Positions 1-10,189 of a stretch of DNA of 64,000 nt are shown piece by piece. Source of the DNA: an uncultured Flavobacteriaceae bacterium (lineage in GTDB: Bacteria; Bacteroidota; Bacteroidia; Flavobacteriales; Flavobacteriaceae); assembly GCA_938017825.1 (NCBI GenBank), contig CALIJE010000027.1, positions 1 to 64,000 on the forward strand, read 5' to 3'. The position numbers were made by a program, and so were the translations under genes. Each line of letters begins with the position of its first letter. The first letter of the stretch is position 1. The notes under the pieces were generated by a model that saw nothing but the letters and a program-made list of their open reading frames with translations, was not told the DNA's origin and made no database searches.

Positions 1-404
1 ACTTCACCTGAAAAGACACAGAGCGTAGCCTTGTCAGGCATTTTTAAGGCACCCGATTTTACCTCCTCCTCACGAATATCAAAAATTTCAGTGCCATCCT
101 TGCCCTCGGCCCTGAGCGCTCTACCCCTTGCCATAAAGGCATCGAGCTCTTTATGATAGGCCGCTGCAGCGAAGCCCTCTTTCATAGGGTCGTCTGCTAT
201 GCAGATGTAGGAATTGGTGCCCTCACGTAAGGTCGTAAACTCCCCTTTTTCATTGTATCCATATACCTTGGAACCTTCTCGAAATTCTTCAGGTGCGGCC
301 AATACTGCAGTTTTTATTTGCCATTCAGGCGAAGGAATATTCTGCCCTTGGGTACATGAAAGTGTTACTGTTAACAGCAAGAGGTATGTGATGAACTGTT
401 TCAT
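1..404 (-). CDS. Putative secreted lipoprotein, partial (C-terminus runs off the window)
   Basis: Reverse strand reads MKQFITYLLLLTVTLSCTQGQNIPSPEWQIKTAVLAAPEEFREGSKVYGYNEKGEFTTLREG... open to base 1. Signal peptide and lipobox (LSC). Absent from the ORF track because it is truncated. Confidence 0.8.
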   Translation of the reverse strand, partial: MKQFITYLLLLTVTLSCTQGQNIPSPEWQIKTAVLAAPEEFREGSKVYGYNEKGEFTTLREGTNSYICIADDPMKEGFAAAAYHKELDAFMARGRALRAEGKDGTEIFDIREEEVKSGALKMPDKATLCVFSGE

Positions 405-419
405 AAGTTTTTTTTATAA

Positions 420-1910
420 TTAGTATTTGGCACTTTTACCAATAGCGGTTGTGCGTTTTATGAATTCCCTAATGTCGTCGTTGGCGTTTTTAAGGTCTTC
501 ACGTCTTAAATACATCATATGCCCTGAGCGATAGCCCTTAAATTCGAAGCGGTCTTTCATACGCCCGCTGGGATCTACCTGCCACATGGTGTATTTGGCA
601 TTGAAATAGGTGGTTGCACCGTCGTAATAACCACTTTGAACCAGTACGTTCAAATAAGGATTCTGAGCCATAGCCTGGCGTAAGTTATCCCGTGTATTAT
701 CATCGCTATTGTCCCAAGGGCGAACCGGTCCGAACATATTGTATTTAATATCTGTTTTGAACTTGAGTTCTTCTTGCAGATAATAATTGATAGCTGGGGT
801 AAAACTATGCAACCATGAGGTGAGCTCGGCACTATAGTCTGGTGAAGAGCCAGATAACTGGCGATCTATACCGAGGTAGCGACTATCCAAACGGCCAACA
901 TTATACCCTCCTTTTTCCTTTAACAGGTTTTTCCAAAAATAACGTGTGGGCACGACCAAATTTTGATCGAGTATTTCTTTTTTGGAGAGTCCGGAATAGT
1001 AGGCCATTTTTTCTGCTACCGCATTCTTTTCGGTTTCGCCAATGAATCCGCCTTTTGCTAATGCAGGTACCAATGTATTTATGGTGTATTCTTCAGATTC
1101 TGGGAGTATTTCAGTCAAGTCTTTACTTTGTAATTCGGCAGGTAAGGCCTTGTGATGCCATGCCGCAGCGGTATAATAGGGAAGGTTCATTGCATCGGAA
1201 ACAGGACCACCGACGCGTATAACTTTGTAATCTGCCGGGCTTACCATGATGACGCCATTTAAATACATCCATTGTCTATTTTGCAAAGCAAGTGAAAGCC
1301 CCATAACCCGAGTGCCTCCGTAACTTTCGCCTATAATGTACTTGGGCGAACGCCAACGATTATTGCGAGTCACAAAAGTATTGAGCCATTCGGCCAAATA
1401 GTTGACATCGGCATTGATACCAAAGAATTTTTTACGGTCGACTTCCTTTCCCGATTCCGGAATCGTTCTCGAGTATCCCGTATTGGCTGGGTTTACATAC
1501 ACGATATCGGTGACGTCCAAGACAGAATACGGATTTGCTTTTACCCCATAGGGTTGTACTGGATAGCCTTCATCATCTATTTTAAGCGTTCTCGGCCCAG
1601 TGTAGGCCAAATGCATCCAAACAGAACCTGATCCGGGCCCTCCGTTAAATGAAATAAGCAGTGGGCGCGATGCCCTATCCTTAACACTGTTTCTTGTATA
1701 GTAGGTATAGTGCAAAGATGCTATGGGTTCGCCATGTTCATCCCAAACGGGTTGAGTACCTGTTTTGGCCGTATAGTTGATCGGCGTGCCATTAATCGTA
1801 ACGCTATGCTGAGTTGTAACAACCGTATCAATCGGTAGTTTCCGTTGTTGGGAGAATAGAAGTGCCATGGGTACCAACAATGCGGTTATGAATAGGAGTT
1901 GTTTTTTCAT
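420..1910 (-). CDS. S10 family serine carboxypeptidase-like peptidase, secreted
   Basis: Signal peptide; FNGGPGSGS and GESYGGTR motifs typical of the S10 family. Confidence 0.88.
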   Translation of the reverse strand: MKKQLLFITALLVPMALLFSQQRKLPIDTVVTTQHSVTINGTPINYTAKTGTQPVWDEHGEPIASLHYTYYTRNSVKDRASRPLLISFNGGPGSGSVWMHLAYTGPRTLKIDDEGYPVQPYGVKANPYSVLDVTDIVYVNPANTGYSRTIPESGKEVDRKKFFGINADVNYLAEWLNTFVTRNNRWRSPKYIIGESYGGTRVMGLSLALQNRQWMYLNGVIMVSPADYKVIRVGGPVSDAMNLPYYTAAAWHHKALPAELQSKDLTEILPESEEYTINTLVPALAKGGFIGETEKNAVAEKMAYYSGLSKKEILDQNLVVPTRYFWKNLLKEKGGYNVGRLDSRYLGIDRQLSGSSPDYSAELTSWLHSFTPAINYYLQEELKFKTDIKYNMFGPVRPWDNSDDNTRDNLRQAMAQNPYLNVLVQSGYYDGATTYFNAKYTMWQVDPSGRMKDRFEFKGYRSGHMMYLRREDLKNANDDIREFIKRTTAIGKSAKY

Positions 1911-1966
1911 TTTCTGGTGGATTTAGTCAATCTTTAAAAGTAAGGAAAAAAGTAACTCCCAAGGCA

Positions 1967-2731
1967 TTAGAACTTTTCAAAAACGCCAAGCCCGAAAAGT
2001 GCGAAATCATACTTAGCTGGATCATTGGCATCCAACTTTCGAAGATTATGATCCAGTTCGGCTAAGGCCTTTGCATCGTTTTGCTTTCGCTTAAGCAGCT
2101 TTAATTTTCTGGCCACATTGCCCGAATGAACGTCCAATGGGCAGGATAGGGCCGATTTAGGAATACTTTTCCATAATCCGAAGTCTACACCCGTGTTGGC
2201 GTCGCGCACCATCCAGCGTAAAAACATATTTAGACGTTTTGCCGCGGAACCTCTTAATGGGTCGCTAACATGTTTGGTTGTCCGCTTGGGATGGGGCAGT
2301 TCAAAAAATACTTTTTTGAATGATGATATGGCCGGCTGCATCGAATTTTTGTCCCTGTTTCGAGCAAAAACTTGCTCTAGTCCATCATGATTTTTATAGA
2401 GGTGCTGCAGACTTTGAACGAAATAGCGCAGATCAACCCCATTAAATGTACGATGCACGAAACCAGATAGTTTCTCCAATTCGATTTCGGAATGATGGTG
2501 CACAAAATCAAAAGGGGAATGATCCATAAGTTCCATCAATCGAGTAGCATTGTTAATAATGCTTTTTCGATTTCCCCACGCAATGGTAGCGGTAAGGAAG
2601 GCACTGATTTCAATGTCTTCTTTTCGGTTAAAAAGATGCGGAATTTGAATGGGGTCGCTTTCCAAAAAGCTGGGGTGATTGTATTGAACTACCTTAGCAT
2701 CCAAAAATTCTTTGAGTTCGGCCTTGGTCAT
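1967..2731 (-). CDS. TIGR02757 (DUF2400) family protein
   Basis: 254 aa; pattern resembles the TIGR02757 family (LNMFLRWMVR, CPLDVHSGNVARKL). Confidence 0.8.
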   Translation of the reverse strand: MTKAELKEFLDAKVVQYNHPSFLESDPIQIPHLFNRKEDIEISAFLTATIAWGNRKSIINNATRLMELMDHSPFDFVHHHSEIELEKLSGFVHRTFNGVDLRYFVQSLQHLYKNHDGLEQVFARNRDKNSMQPAISSFKKVFFELPHPKRTTKHVSDPLRGSAAKRLNMFLRWMVRDANTGVDFGLWKSIPKSALSCPLDVHSGNVARKLKLLKRKQNDAKALAELDHNLRKLDANDPAKYDFALFGLGVFEKF

Positions 2732-2733
2732 GC

Positions 2734-3285
2734 TTATGAAATGTTGAGAAGATCTACAAGTATCATGGGCACTGATATCAATAGGTTATAGCCCGCATGA
2801 AGGGCCATCGCCCAGAGTAAACCAAAACGAATTCGAATAAAACCGGCGAACATTCCAAGGCTCATTTGTGGGGCGATCAGTAAGGGCGCCATATACCAAT
2901 GCGTAGTGTAATCTTCGTAATTAGCCAGGTGAATCAATCCAAATAAAACAATTGAGCAATAGAGTGCAATTCTTAGGGTGGTTTTCTCCCGAAACCAATG
3001 CAGCGGACCTCTGAAAAGTAATTCTTCCAATAGTGGTGCTACAATAACGACTAGAAAGACAATCGCAAGAGTACTCAAATTTTCTATCATATCCTCACTG
3101 GCATGTCTTCCAAATTGAAGATCAAAAGTGCTTTCTAGGATACTTGTGATGGCAGAAAGCCCAAAACTGATGACAAGTGCCAAAAGAATGAGCTTTATCA
3201 GAATTACTACTCGATAAGTAGGGTCTTGATTCTCGTCTTCCTCGTAGACGGGATTTCTGGTAAATTGAAGAACTTGCTGTAACAT
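2734..3285 (-). CDS. CPBP family intramembrane glutamic endopeptidase
   Basis: EELLFRG motif plus several TM segments. Start set at MLQQVLQF rather than the longer ORF that overlaps the ABC gene. Confidence 0.82.
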   Translation of the reverse strand: MLQQVLQFTRNPVYEEDENQDPTYRVVILIKLILLALVISFGLSAITSILESTFDLQFGRHASEDMIENLSTLAIVFLVVIVAPLLEELLFRGPLHWFREKTTLRIALYCSIVLFGLIHLANYEDYTTHWYMAPLLIAPQMSLGMFAGFIRIRFGLLWAMALHAGYNLLISVPMILVDLLNIS

Positions 3286-3292
3286 AGAAAGG

Positions 3293-4003
3293 TTAGGACA
3301 GGTTTTGAGCTTCTTTTTCCGTTGGCGGTGAGGCCACTTCATTGCCCACAATTTGTCCGTCTACCATGGTTAGTTTACGATCGGCAAGATCTGCCAGCAG
3401 CTCGTTATGAGTAACGATAACAAATGTCTGCCCGAACTTATCGCGCAGCTCAAAAAAAAGTTGATGTAAATTATCGGCACTATCCGAGTCTAAGTTACCA
3501 CTTGGTTCATCGGCAAAAATTACCGAAGGATTATTGATCAATGCACGTGCTACGGCGACGCGTTGCTGCTCACCTCCTGAAAGTTCACTTGGCTTATGAT
3601 GGTGACGCTCGGATAATCCCAGAAAATCCAATAACTCTTTTGCACGCGACTCGGCATCATCTTTAGGTGTTTTTCTAATGAAAGCCGGGATGCAAACATT
3701 CTCTAAGGCCGTAAATTCGGGTAACAATTGATGGAATTGAAAAATAAAACCAATATGCTCGTTTCTAAATTTGGCGAGCTCCTTGTCGCTTAGATTCGAT
3801 ACTTGAATCGAATTGATTACTAAGCTACTGTCTTGTGAATTCGAAGATCCATCCAAAGTACCTAAAATCTGAAGTAAGGTCGTTTTTCCTGCTCCTGACG
3901 CGCCGACGATCGAAACCACTTCTCCCTTTTTGATATGAAGGTCAACACCCTTTAAAACGGTTAAATCTCCATATTGCTTTCTGATATTGGTCGCTTTGAT
4001 CAT
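3293..4003 (-). CDS. ABC transporter ATP-binding protein (LolD/MacB-like)
   Basis: Walker [10 protein letters not shown], signature [15 protein letters not shown], Walker [13 protein letters not shown]. Confidence 0.93.
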   Translation of the reverse strand: MIKATNIRKQYGDLTVLKGVDLHIKKGEVVSIVGASGAGKTTLLQILGTLDGSSNSQDSSLVINSIQVSNLSDKELAKFRNEHIGFIFQFHQLLPEFTALENVCIPAFIRKTPKDDAESRAKELLDFLGLSERHHHKPSELSGGEQQRVAVARALINNPSVIFADEPSGNLDSDSADNLHQLFFELRDKFGQTFVIVTHNELLADLADRKLTMVDGQIVGNEVASPPTEKEAQNLS

Positions 4004-4173
4004 GGGTCGAAATTACGTATTCGAAAAGAGATGACAAAATAGTGATTCATCCTTAAATTTACTTTGTTCAACCCTCATAAGGATTCACAAATAAAGGTTA
4101 AATTGGCGGGTTGAATTTTTACATTTAATCATTTTGTTTAATATTTGATTAAAATTAATAAACAAAATTACGC

Positions 4174-4779
4174 GTGCGCATGGCATTATATCGAAATCTT
4201 GAAGAGTATGACAAGGAGGTATCTGAAGAAATCAAAAAAGATTACTCTAAAATACTAGATGAAATAGGGGAGGACGCTTCTCGTGAGGGGCTGCTCAAAA
4301 CACCTGAGCGTGCCGCCAAAGCAATGTTGTTCCTTACCCAAGGATACCAACAAGACCCAGTCGAAATATTAAAAGGTGCGATGTTCGCCGAAGATTATGA
4401 TGATATGGTTATCATCAAAAACATTGAGCTCTATTCACTGTGTGAACATCATATGCTGCCCTTTTTTGGGAAGGCTCATATAGCCTATATTCCAAATGGA
4501 CACATTGTGGGTTTGAGCAAAATACCACGTGTAGTAGATGTTTTTGCTAGGCGATTACAGGTGCAGGAGCGCTTAACCCACGATATATTGGAATGTCTTA
4601 ACGATACCTTGAAGCCTAAAGGGGTTGCTGTAGTAATCGAAGCCTCACACATGTGTATGATGATGCGCGGAGTTCAAAAACAGAATTCTGTCACCACTAC
4701 ATCTGGATTTAGAGGACAATTTGAAAAAATAGAAACCCGTAATGAGTTTTTGAAGCTTGTAGGCTCCGACCTCTCATAA
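4174..4779 (+). CDS. folE: GTP cyclohydrolase I
   Basis: [18 protein letters not shown] and the C-terminal [16 protein letters not shown] motif. Confidence 0.95.
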   Translation: MRMALYRNLEEYDKEVSEEIKKDYSKILDEIGEDASREGLLKTPERAAKAMLFLTQGYQQDPVEILKGAMFAEDYDDMVIIKNIELYSLCEHHMLPFFGKAHIAYIPNGHIVGLSKIPRVVDVFARRLQVQERLTHDILECLNDTLKPKGVAVVIEASHMCMMMRGVQKQNSVTTTSGFRGQFEKIETRNEFLKLVGSDLS

Positions 4780-4859
4780 ACTATACCATAGGTCTTTATT
4801 GAAAGGCAAATTTCTGGCATCTTTATTGCATCGGTGTTGTTAGAACACATACCACATTT

Positions 4860-5159
4860 ATGACAACGACGAAACAATACGATTTTAGAAAACTTGCCCT
4901 AGGGCTCATTTTTGATGCCATAGGAATGTTATCCTTTGTGATCCCTTTTGTTGGAAGCTTTACCGATATTATTTGGGCGCCCATTGCCGGTTGGTTGATG
5001 ACCCGAATGTACAAGGGTAAGGCCGGCCAAGCTGCTGGATTATTCACCTTTGTAGAAGAACTGATTCCCGGGATGGATATTATTCCCACCTTTACCATTA
5101 TGTGGTTTTATACTTATGTCTTTAAGGGCGCTAAAAATGAAAAGACCATAGAGGTATAA
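4860..5159 (+). CDS. Small hypothetical membrane protein
   Basis: 99 aa, two hydrophobic segments, flavobacterial-like conserved hypothetical. Confidence 0.75.
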   Translation: MTTTKQYDFRKLALGLIFDAIGMLSFVIPFVGSFTDIIWAPIAGWLMTRMYKGKAGQAAGLFTFVEELIPGMDIIPTFTIMWFYTYVFKGAKNEKTIEV

Positions 5160-5174
5160 GCCTCTACGGTCTTT
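5141..5174. terminator. Candidate bidirectional terminator hairpin overlapping the stop codon of 4860..5159
   Basis: AAAGACC-A-TAGAGG / tataag / CCTCTA-C-GGTCTTT, 13 bp stem with one mismatch. Confidence 0.6.
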
Positions 5175-5234
5175 AACAAGTATCTATTTGCCTGGCTGTC
5201 CCAGCAGTAAGCCTGAACAATAATTGGGCATTGA

Positions 5235-5789
5235 TTATTCTACTGTTACCGAAAAACTTTGGGCAATATCGGTTTCACCTCCTGCATCGGCCAAGGTACC
5301 ATCATTGGGTTTCTTTGGTTCGTGTCTTAAGGTAATCTGAATGGTGCCGCTTCCTGCATCCCCAGTTGTTAAGGCAAAACTTAAACCGAGCGGATTTCCA
5401 TCACCATCTTCATCGCTATAAGCGGTTTCGGTCAACGCGCCACTAACGTCAAAAAAGAATTGATGTTCACTATCTTCTTCCGCCACTTCGGCGGTTATGT
5501 CCTCGGCCGGAGTCTCGGTTTCGTTCAAAAGTTCAATACTACCTGCATAGGTCGTATTGGGTGCCAAGCTACCGGAAACAGTAACGACTGGAGCATCAGG
5601 ACCGTCTCCGTCCAAGTCTTGCGACGCTAAACTTACGGTCGTAGCTCCGGTCGCCGTTAAAGTTACGTTCATGGTAGTAATGACTTCCTCCTCGTCAACC
5701 GGGGCGGGGTCATCGTTATTGTCGCACGAAAACATCAAGAATGCTGTACCTAATAGTACGGTAAAGAATTTTAAGTTAGTTGTTTTCAT
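5235..5789 (-). CDS. Putative periplasmic lipoprotein next to a TonB receptor
   Basis: Lipoprotein signal MKTTNLKFFTVLLGTAFLMFSCDNNDD; resembles flavobacterial type 1 periplasmic-binding-fold annotated proteins. Start moved to MKTTNLKFF. Confidence 0.75.
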   Translation of the reverse strand: MKTTNLKFFTVLLGTAFLMFSCDNNDDPAPVDEEEVITTMNVTLTATGATTVSLASQDLDGDGPDAPVVTVSGSLAPNTTYAGSIELLNETETPAEDITAEVAEEDSEHQFFFDVSGALTETAYSDEDGDGNPLGLSFALTTGDAGSGTIQITLRHEPKKPNDGTLADAGGETDIAQSFSVTVE

Positions 5790-5829
5790 TTGTCTGAAAC
5801 TCTTTTTCATGTTATTGAATTTTGGGTTA

Positions 5830-8226
5830 TTAATATGCATAAATTAAACGGATACTTATATTTCTGCCAAGGTCGTCTACAAAGTAGCGCTGGCGATTGA
5901 GATAGTCTCTATATGCGCTGTTTAGCAAATTGGTTACTCGAAGTCCGACTCCTAAATCATCATTTTTTCTTAAGGAGAACCGCGTATCGATATCAATTGC
6001 CAATACGTGATAAGCTTCGGGTGGGGTATTGATGGCCAATATGACTTCTTCTTGCTGTTGCGGTGAAAATACCGAGATATTAGAAGGAAAGCGTTGCTGT
6101 TCAAAGACGTATTGACTCTCTAAGGATATGGTCACATTATTCCACTTTTCATTCGAATAGGTAATACTATTGTTGATATTGGTGGCGGGGATATTGATCA
6201 AAGCTGTATCGGAGGACGTATCGGTACCTCTGACCCAAGAAAGTTGATGGTCGCTGCGAAAATGCCTTGACCAATTACTGTAGGTTGAGACATCTACACC
6301 AAGAAGTTGGGCATCTGCTTGACGATAGCTCCAAACAGGAAATGCGCCTCGTATTGTAAATTCTACACCACTAGGCTCAAGAAGAATAAAATCCTTGATT
6401 GAATTGATGTACGGTGCAATGGTAAATCCCCAATTCGATGCATTGCGCTCCAATGAAGCGGATACCTTTGAGGAAACCTCACTTTTTATTCTCAAATCAC
6501 CTAACTCTATTCGCGCCGCGGAATGATGTAATCCATCACTGAACAATTCAGACGGATTTGGCGCCCTTTGTGCGAAAGCGTAATTGAATCTTAGGTAATG
6601 ATCGTTTTTTAAATCGTATTGAAGACCAGCCATGGCGGCAACATTATGGTAGTCAAAGACCGGATTGACAAGTAATTGTGTTCCTAGGTCTTCTACAATC
6701 AGATTTCCAAAGTCATTGTCATAATTACGTTCTTCCCATCGCGATGTACGATAGAACTTTTTGGCATCAATACGGGTAAAATCATAACGTACACCAGCAT
6801 CGATTTTTATATCGGAACGGAGTTGGTATTCACCAATACCAAAAAATCCAAAGTCATATTTATCATAATCGGGAATCAATCTTCGAACCCCTGTATCAGG
6901 ATTCGCAAAGTTATCTTGGTACCTGGCAAGAGCTCCAAACTTTCCTTCAAATTTTTCATTTGAATCTAACTTTAAGATAGCTGAAAGCGTATGTGTTGAC
7001 AAGCTTAGGTCGAGCGAAGGTTTGTTGGCATCGTCACCAACGCGAACATCGTACTCGAACCTGGAGTTATTTTGAAAGTCGTATTGCAGATCTAACTTGC
7101 CAAACCCCTTGAAGCGCCTATAATAATTGAATTTCGCCAGATGATGGGTCACTTCTTGATTCGGCCGAATAATATCGCGGGAAAACGGATTGATGATGCC
7201 CGGTTGTTGGCTGTTGATTGCGGTAATTAGGTCGTCGATATTTCCTATATGTGATGCTCGGAGAATGCCTATATTGGAATCGAAAAATGAATAATAAGCC
7301 TCCCAGCCTTGGAGGAAATCGCGTTTCCCAAAGTTAAGTGAGAAACTATTCTCCTTGATCCCAGTATTGGTCAAAAGGTAGTTTGGTGCTTCTAAATCCC
7401 CTAGACGTTTTAAGGTTCCTTGAACTTTAACATAAAGACCGGAATCATAAGATTTAATAAGTGTCGTAGTGATACTTCCCCCTCGACCATTTGATGAGAG
7501 ATTGAGTTGAGTTTTACCAAAAAGTGAATCCACACGGGCTATGGGTAATGGGTCGAGAACAATGACCCCGCCAATTGCATCACCTCCATATTCCAAAGCG
7601 CCGGCTCCTTTGATAACACTTATGTTCTGATTTGAATTGATATCGATATTCGGTGCATGTTCCTGCCCCCATTCCATATCTTGCATACGTACATTATTGT
7701 TTAGTACGAGCACACGGCTCCCGTTTAAGCCTTGAATTACAGGCTTTACGATATTGGCTCCGGTATTAAGTGAGGAGACACCAGTAATACGTCTCAAAGC
7801 ATCACCTAATGATTTTCCACTATTTTGCTCTACATCCTTTAATGAAAGGCCTTCCTCCTGATTTGAGGTGGTATTTTTTGATTTGTCACCAACTACTTTG
7901 ACTTCATCCAACTCTTCCAAATGATGTTCAAGGCTAATTTTATGGTACGTATCGCCCTCGATGGTAAGTGTTACAAATTGTGATTTGCACTCTGGATGCG
8001 AGATCTCCAATTCCAATATACCGTCGCAAAGGCTTTTAAAACTGAACTTCCCTGCGCTATCGGTGGTCGCAGTTAGTTTTTTGCCGCTGACGAGTACCGT
8101 AGCATTTTCTAAAGGTGTATTGTCATGAAAGTCAACAACCTCTCCCAAGAGAATGGAAGTACAGTCTTGCCCTGCTAGGTAATTACCAAACAATATGGTA
8201 AGTACTATTACGTATAAAAATCTCAT
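5830..8226 (-). CDS. TonB-dependent receptor (candidate metal/metallophore uptake)
   Basis: CarboxypepD_reg-like N-terminus, plug (GDALRRITGVSSLNTGANIVKPVIQGLNGSRVLVLNN), beta-barrel ending in aromatic residues. Confidence 0.92.
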   Translation of the reverse strand: MRFLYVIVLTILFGNYLAGQDCTSILLGEVVDFHDNTPLENATVLVSGKKLTATTDSAGKFSFKSLCDGILELEISHPECKSQFVTLTIEGDTYHKISLEHHLEELDEVKVVGDKSKNTTSNQEEGLSLKDVEQNSGKSLGDALRRITGVSSLNTGANIVKPVIQGLNGSRVLVLNNNVRMQDMEWGQEHAPNIDINSNQNISVIKGAGALEYGGDAIGGVIVLDPLPIARVDSLFGKTQLNLSSNGRGGSITTTLIKSYDSGLYVKVQGTLKRLGDLEAPNYLLTNTGIKENSFSLNFGKRDFLQGWEAYYSFFDSNIGILRASHIGNIDDLITAINSQQPGIINPFSRDIIRPNQEVTHHLAKFNYYRRFKGFGKLDLQYDFQNNSRFEYDVRVGDDANKPSLDLSLSTHTLSAILKLDSNEKFEGKFGALARYQDNFANPDTGVRRLIPDYDKYDFGFFGIGEYQLRSDIKIDAGVRYDFTRIDAKKFYRTSRWEERNYDNDFGNLIVEDLGTQLLVNPVFDYHNVAAMAGLQYDLKNDHYLRFNYAFAQRAPNPSELFSDGLHHSAARIELGDLRIKSEVSSKVSASLERNASNWGFTIAPYINSIKDFILLEPSGVEFTIRGAFPVWSYRQADAQLLGVDVSTYSNWSRHFRSDHQLSWVRGTDTSSDTALINIPATNINNSITYSNEKWNNVTISLESQYVFEQQRFPSNISVFSPQQQEEVILAINTPPEAYHVLAIDIDTRFSLRKNDDLGVGLRVTNLLNSAYRDYLNRQRYFVDDLGRNISIRLIYAY

Positions 8227-8301
8227 TATAAAGGTGTTACACTTTTTTTTGGCTTCAATAAACTACTGAATTTATGAATGCCATTCTGCTTGATGAATAG
8301 A

Positions 8302-8607
8302 TTACATCATTGCAGGCGGTGGCCTACAAAAGGGCCAAGTGTAAGCATTTGAAGAAGTGAAGGTTTGAGGTGCGGAACAAATAGGCAAAGCCTCAAATGT
8401 GATTGGAGCTAAACTTTCTTTGGTTACTACAGCGAATGCGAGGTGTTCCGTTTCCTGATTTTCTATCGCAGAATCGCATATCTCACAATTTTCAATTTGA
8501 CCTAAGTCATCATCGTGATGGGAGTAAACATGGGGTGCTGACACCTTGAATAGCATCAAGGCCAGAAATAGAAAGGCAACGATATTGAGGAATGTCCTTT
8601 TATTCAC
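8302..8607 (-). CDS. Small secreted/membrane-anchored His/Cys-containing protein
   Basis: 101 aa, N-terminal signal/TM, HVYSHHDDD and CEICD motifs. Same strand and immediately upstream of the TonB receptor. Confidence 0.7.
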   Translation of the reverse strand: MNKRTFLNIVAFLFLALMLFKVSAPHVYSHHDDDLGQIENCEICDSAIENQETEHLAFAVVTKESLAPITFEALPICSAPQTFTSSNAYTWPFCRPPPAMM

Positions 8608-8652
8608 AAGGCTAAAGTAAGCAAAGAAACAGACTATTATGTTAAAGAAAAC

Positions 8653-8979
8653 CTAACTATTTTTCTTGAAGAGAAAACCCAGCCCCATACGGGAGAGCAT
8701 TTTCTTTTCAAAATTCCAAAAGAATTTAAATTGCCCAAAGAGCCATCCGAATAGTATCAATAATACTTGATAAAAAGGAAATATAAGGAGCAATCGCAAT
8801 GTCCAGTAGACAAAACCGCCCCAAAAAGAATCAGAGAACGCCTCTCTTGAAAGATTGATCCAATCTAAAAAGGGTTTGGCGACATATACCGATGAAGATC
8901 CGGTAATGGCGAATACAATGAAAATAATTATGATTTGAAAGTTGGAATCAATGCCCCAGCGTTCTTTAAGTTTTTCCAT
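8653..8979 (-). CDS. DUF6787-like membrane protein
   Basis: KERWGI...FAITGSSSVYVAKPFL pattern typical of this flavobacterial family; two or more TM segments. Confidence 0.7.
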   Translation of the reverse strand: MEKLKERWGIDSNFQIIIIFIVFAITGSSSVYVAKPFLDWINLSREAFSDSFWGGFVYWTLRLLLIFPFYQVLLILFGWLFGQFKFFWNFEKKMLSRMGLGFLFKKNS

Positions 8980-9008
8980 TAACTATATTAAAGCGGCAAA
9001 TATAGGAC

Positions 9009-9467
9009 TTAAAGACGAGGCGTAAAATTTCCAAGCCGCTGCTGGTATTTGCGCTGAAAATAAACGAAATAATTGTAGAGTTTATAATTGACTTCGTAAC
9101 CGTAATCGATGCCGGGGCGATAGTCGATTTGCATTTCGTACAGTTGTGCATCGAACTGCTGCGGTTGCAGTACCCTTTGGTTCCAGCTATTGACCCAAAC
9201 TTGATTTCTATTTTCAAAAAAGATTTGGGAATAGTAGCCTTCGGGTCTTGCCACTGATTGCAGCCAAGTATTAAAGCCGGGTTCGATAATAATGATTTCG
9301 TACTCTGTTTTGTCGCTTGAGATGGCAATGGTATCACCTTCAACTTGTTGAAAAACTTCTCGTTCGGCGTCTGAGATATTTATGGCCTCTTGCGTGCCTT
9401 TGCAACTTGAAATACAAATCGCAATGACGGCCATAACAGCAACGATATTTAGGAATGTCCTTTTCAT
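9009..9467 (-). CDS. DUF6146-like lipoprotein
   Basis: Lipobox (CISSC); EYEIIIIEPGFNTWLQSVARPEGYYSQ and YEMQIDYRPGIDYGYEVNYKLYNYF. Start set at MKRTFLNIVA. Confidence 0.75.
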   Translation of the reverse strand: MKRTFLNIVAVMAVIAICISSCKGTQEAINISDAEREVFQQVEGDTIAISSDKTEYEIIIIEPGFNTWLQSVARPEGYYSQIFFENRNQVWVNSWNQRVLQPQQFDAQLYEMQIDYRPGIDYGYEVNYKLYNYFVYFQRKYQQRLGNFTPRL

Positions 9468-9532
9468 TACAGTAAGATACAAAAAAAGCCATTTCAATTA
9501 AGAAATGGCTTTGAATTATAAGGTTTTGAAAA

Positions 9533-10189
9533 TTACTTTCCAAAAAGTCCTCCTAGTAAACTACCAAGTCCACCACCGGCAGAACTCTGCCCGCGGCCAC
9601 CGCCTAATACCATACCAGCTACATCATCAAGAATGCTTCCGTCGCCGTCAGAATCTAGAAAGCTTTCAATCAGGGATTGTTGCTTTACAGCTGCTTCTTG
9701 CTGACCTCCACCAAGTACACCACTCAGTAGGTCCCCGATACCATTTGCACTATTTACATTTTGTTGGCGTGATTTTTGACCCAAGAAACCCATTAAAATT
9801 GGGGCGGCAACCTTTAGTATGGTGCCAATAGAACCAGCGTCCATACCAGATTTTTGGCTCAATGCATTTTGTACCTGAGGTTGCTTTCCTCCCAATACAT
9901 GTCCTAAAATGCCTGCGCCATCGTTCAATACCGAATCATCGACACCTCCGCCGAAGAGGCCACCTAGATTATCGAGGATACTACCGTCATGTTTATTTGA
10001 AAGGGCATTCATTAGTCCCTGCGCGCCTTCTGGGCTTGCCGTATTTCTCTTCATAGCACCCATTAATACGGGTAATGCCATCGTTAAAACGCCTCCTGCT
10101 TTTTCGGGGCTTTGACCTGTTTGTCCGGCTACGCCGTTAATCAATTGTTTGCCCATAGGGCTGTCAAGTAATTCTAATAATCCTGCCAT
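9533..10189 (-). CDS. DUF937 domain-containing protein
   Basis: Gly-rich YidB-like repeats with DSDGDGSILDDV EF-hand/dockerin-like loop. Confidence 0.8.
   Translation of the reverse strand: MAGLLELLDSPMGKQLINGVAGQTGQSPEKAGGVLTMALPVLMGAMKRNTASPEGAQGLMNALSNKHDGSILDNLGGLFGGGVDDSVLNDGAGILGHVLGGKQPQVQNALSQKSGMDAGSIGTILKVAAPILMGFLGQKSRQQNVNSANGIGDLLSGVLGGGQQEAAVKQQSLIESFLDSDGDGSILDDVAGMVLGGGRGQSSAGGGLGSLLGGLFGK

Noticed and set aside
3286-3351. N-terminal extension of the CPBP protease ORF ([22 protein letters not shown])
   Set aside because: It overlaps the end of the ABC ATPase gene and is not protease-like; the internal Met at 3285 is a better start.
9505-9831. 108-aa plus-strand ORF opposite the DUF937 gene
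   Set aside because: Low-complexity His/Gln-rich translation is the antisense of Gly-rich repeats in the DUF937 protein.
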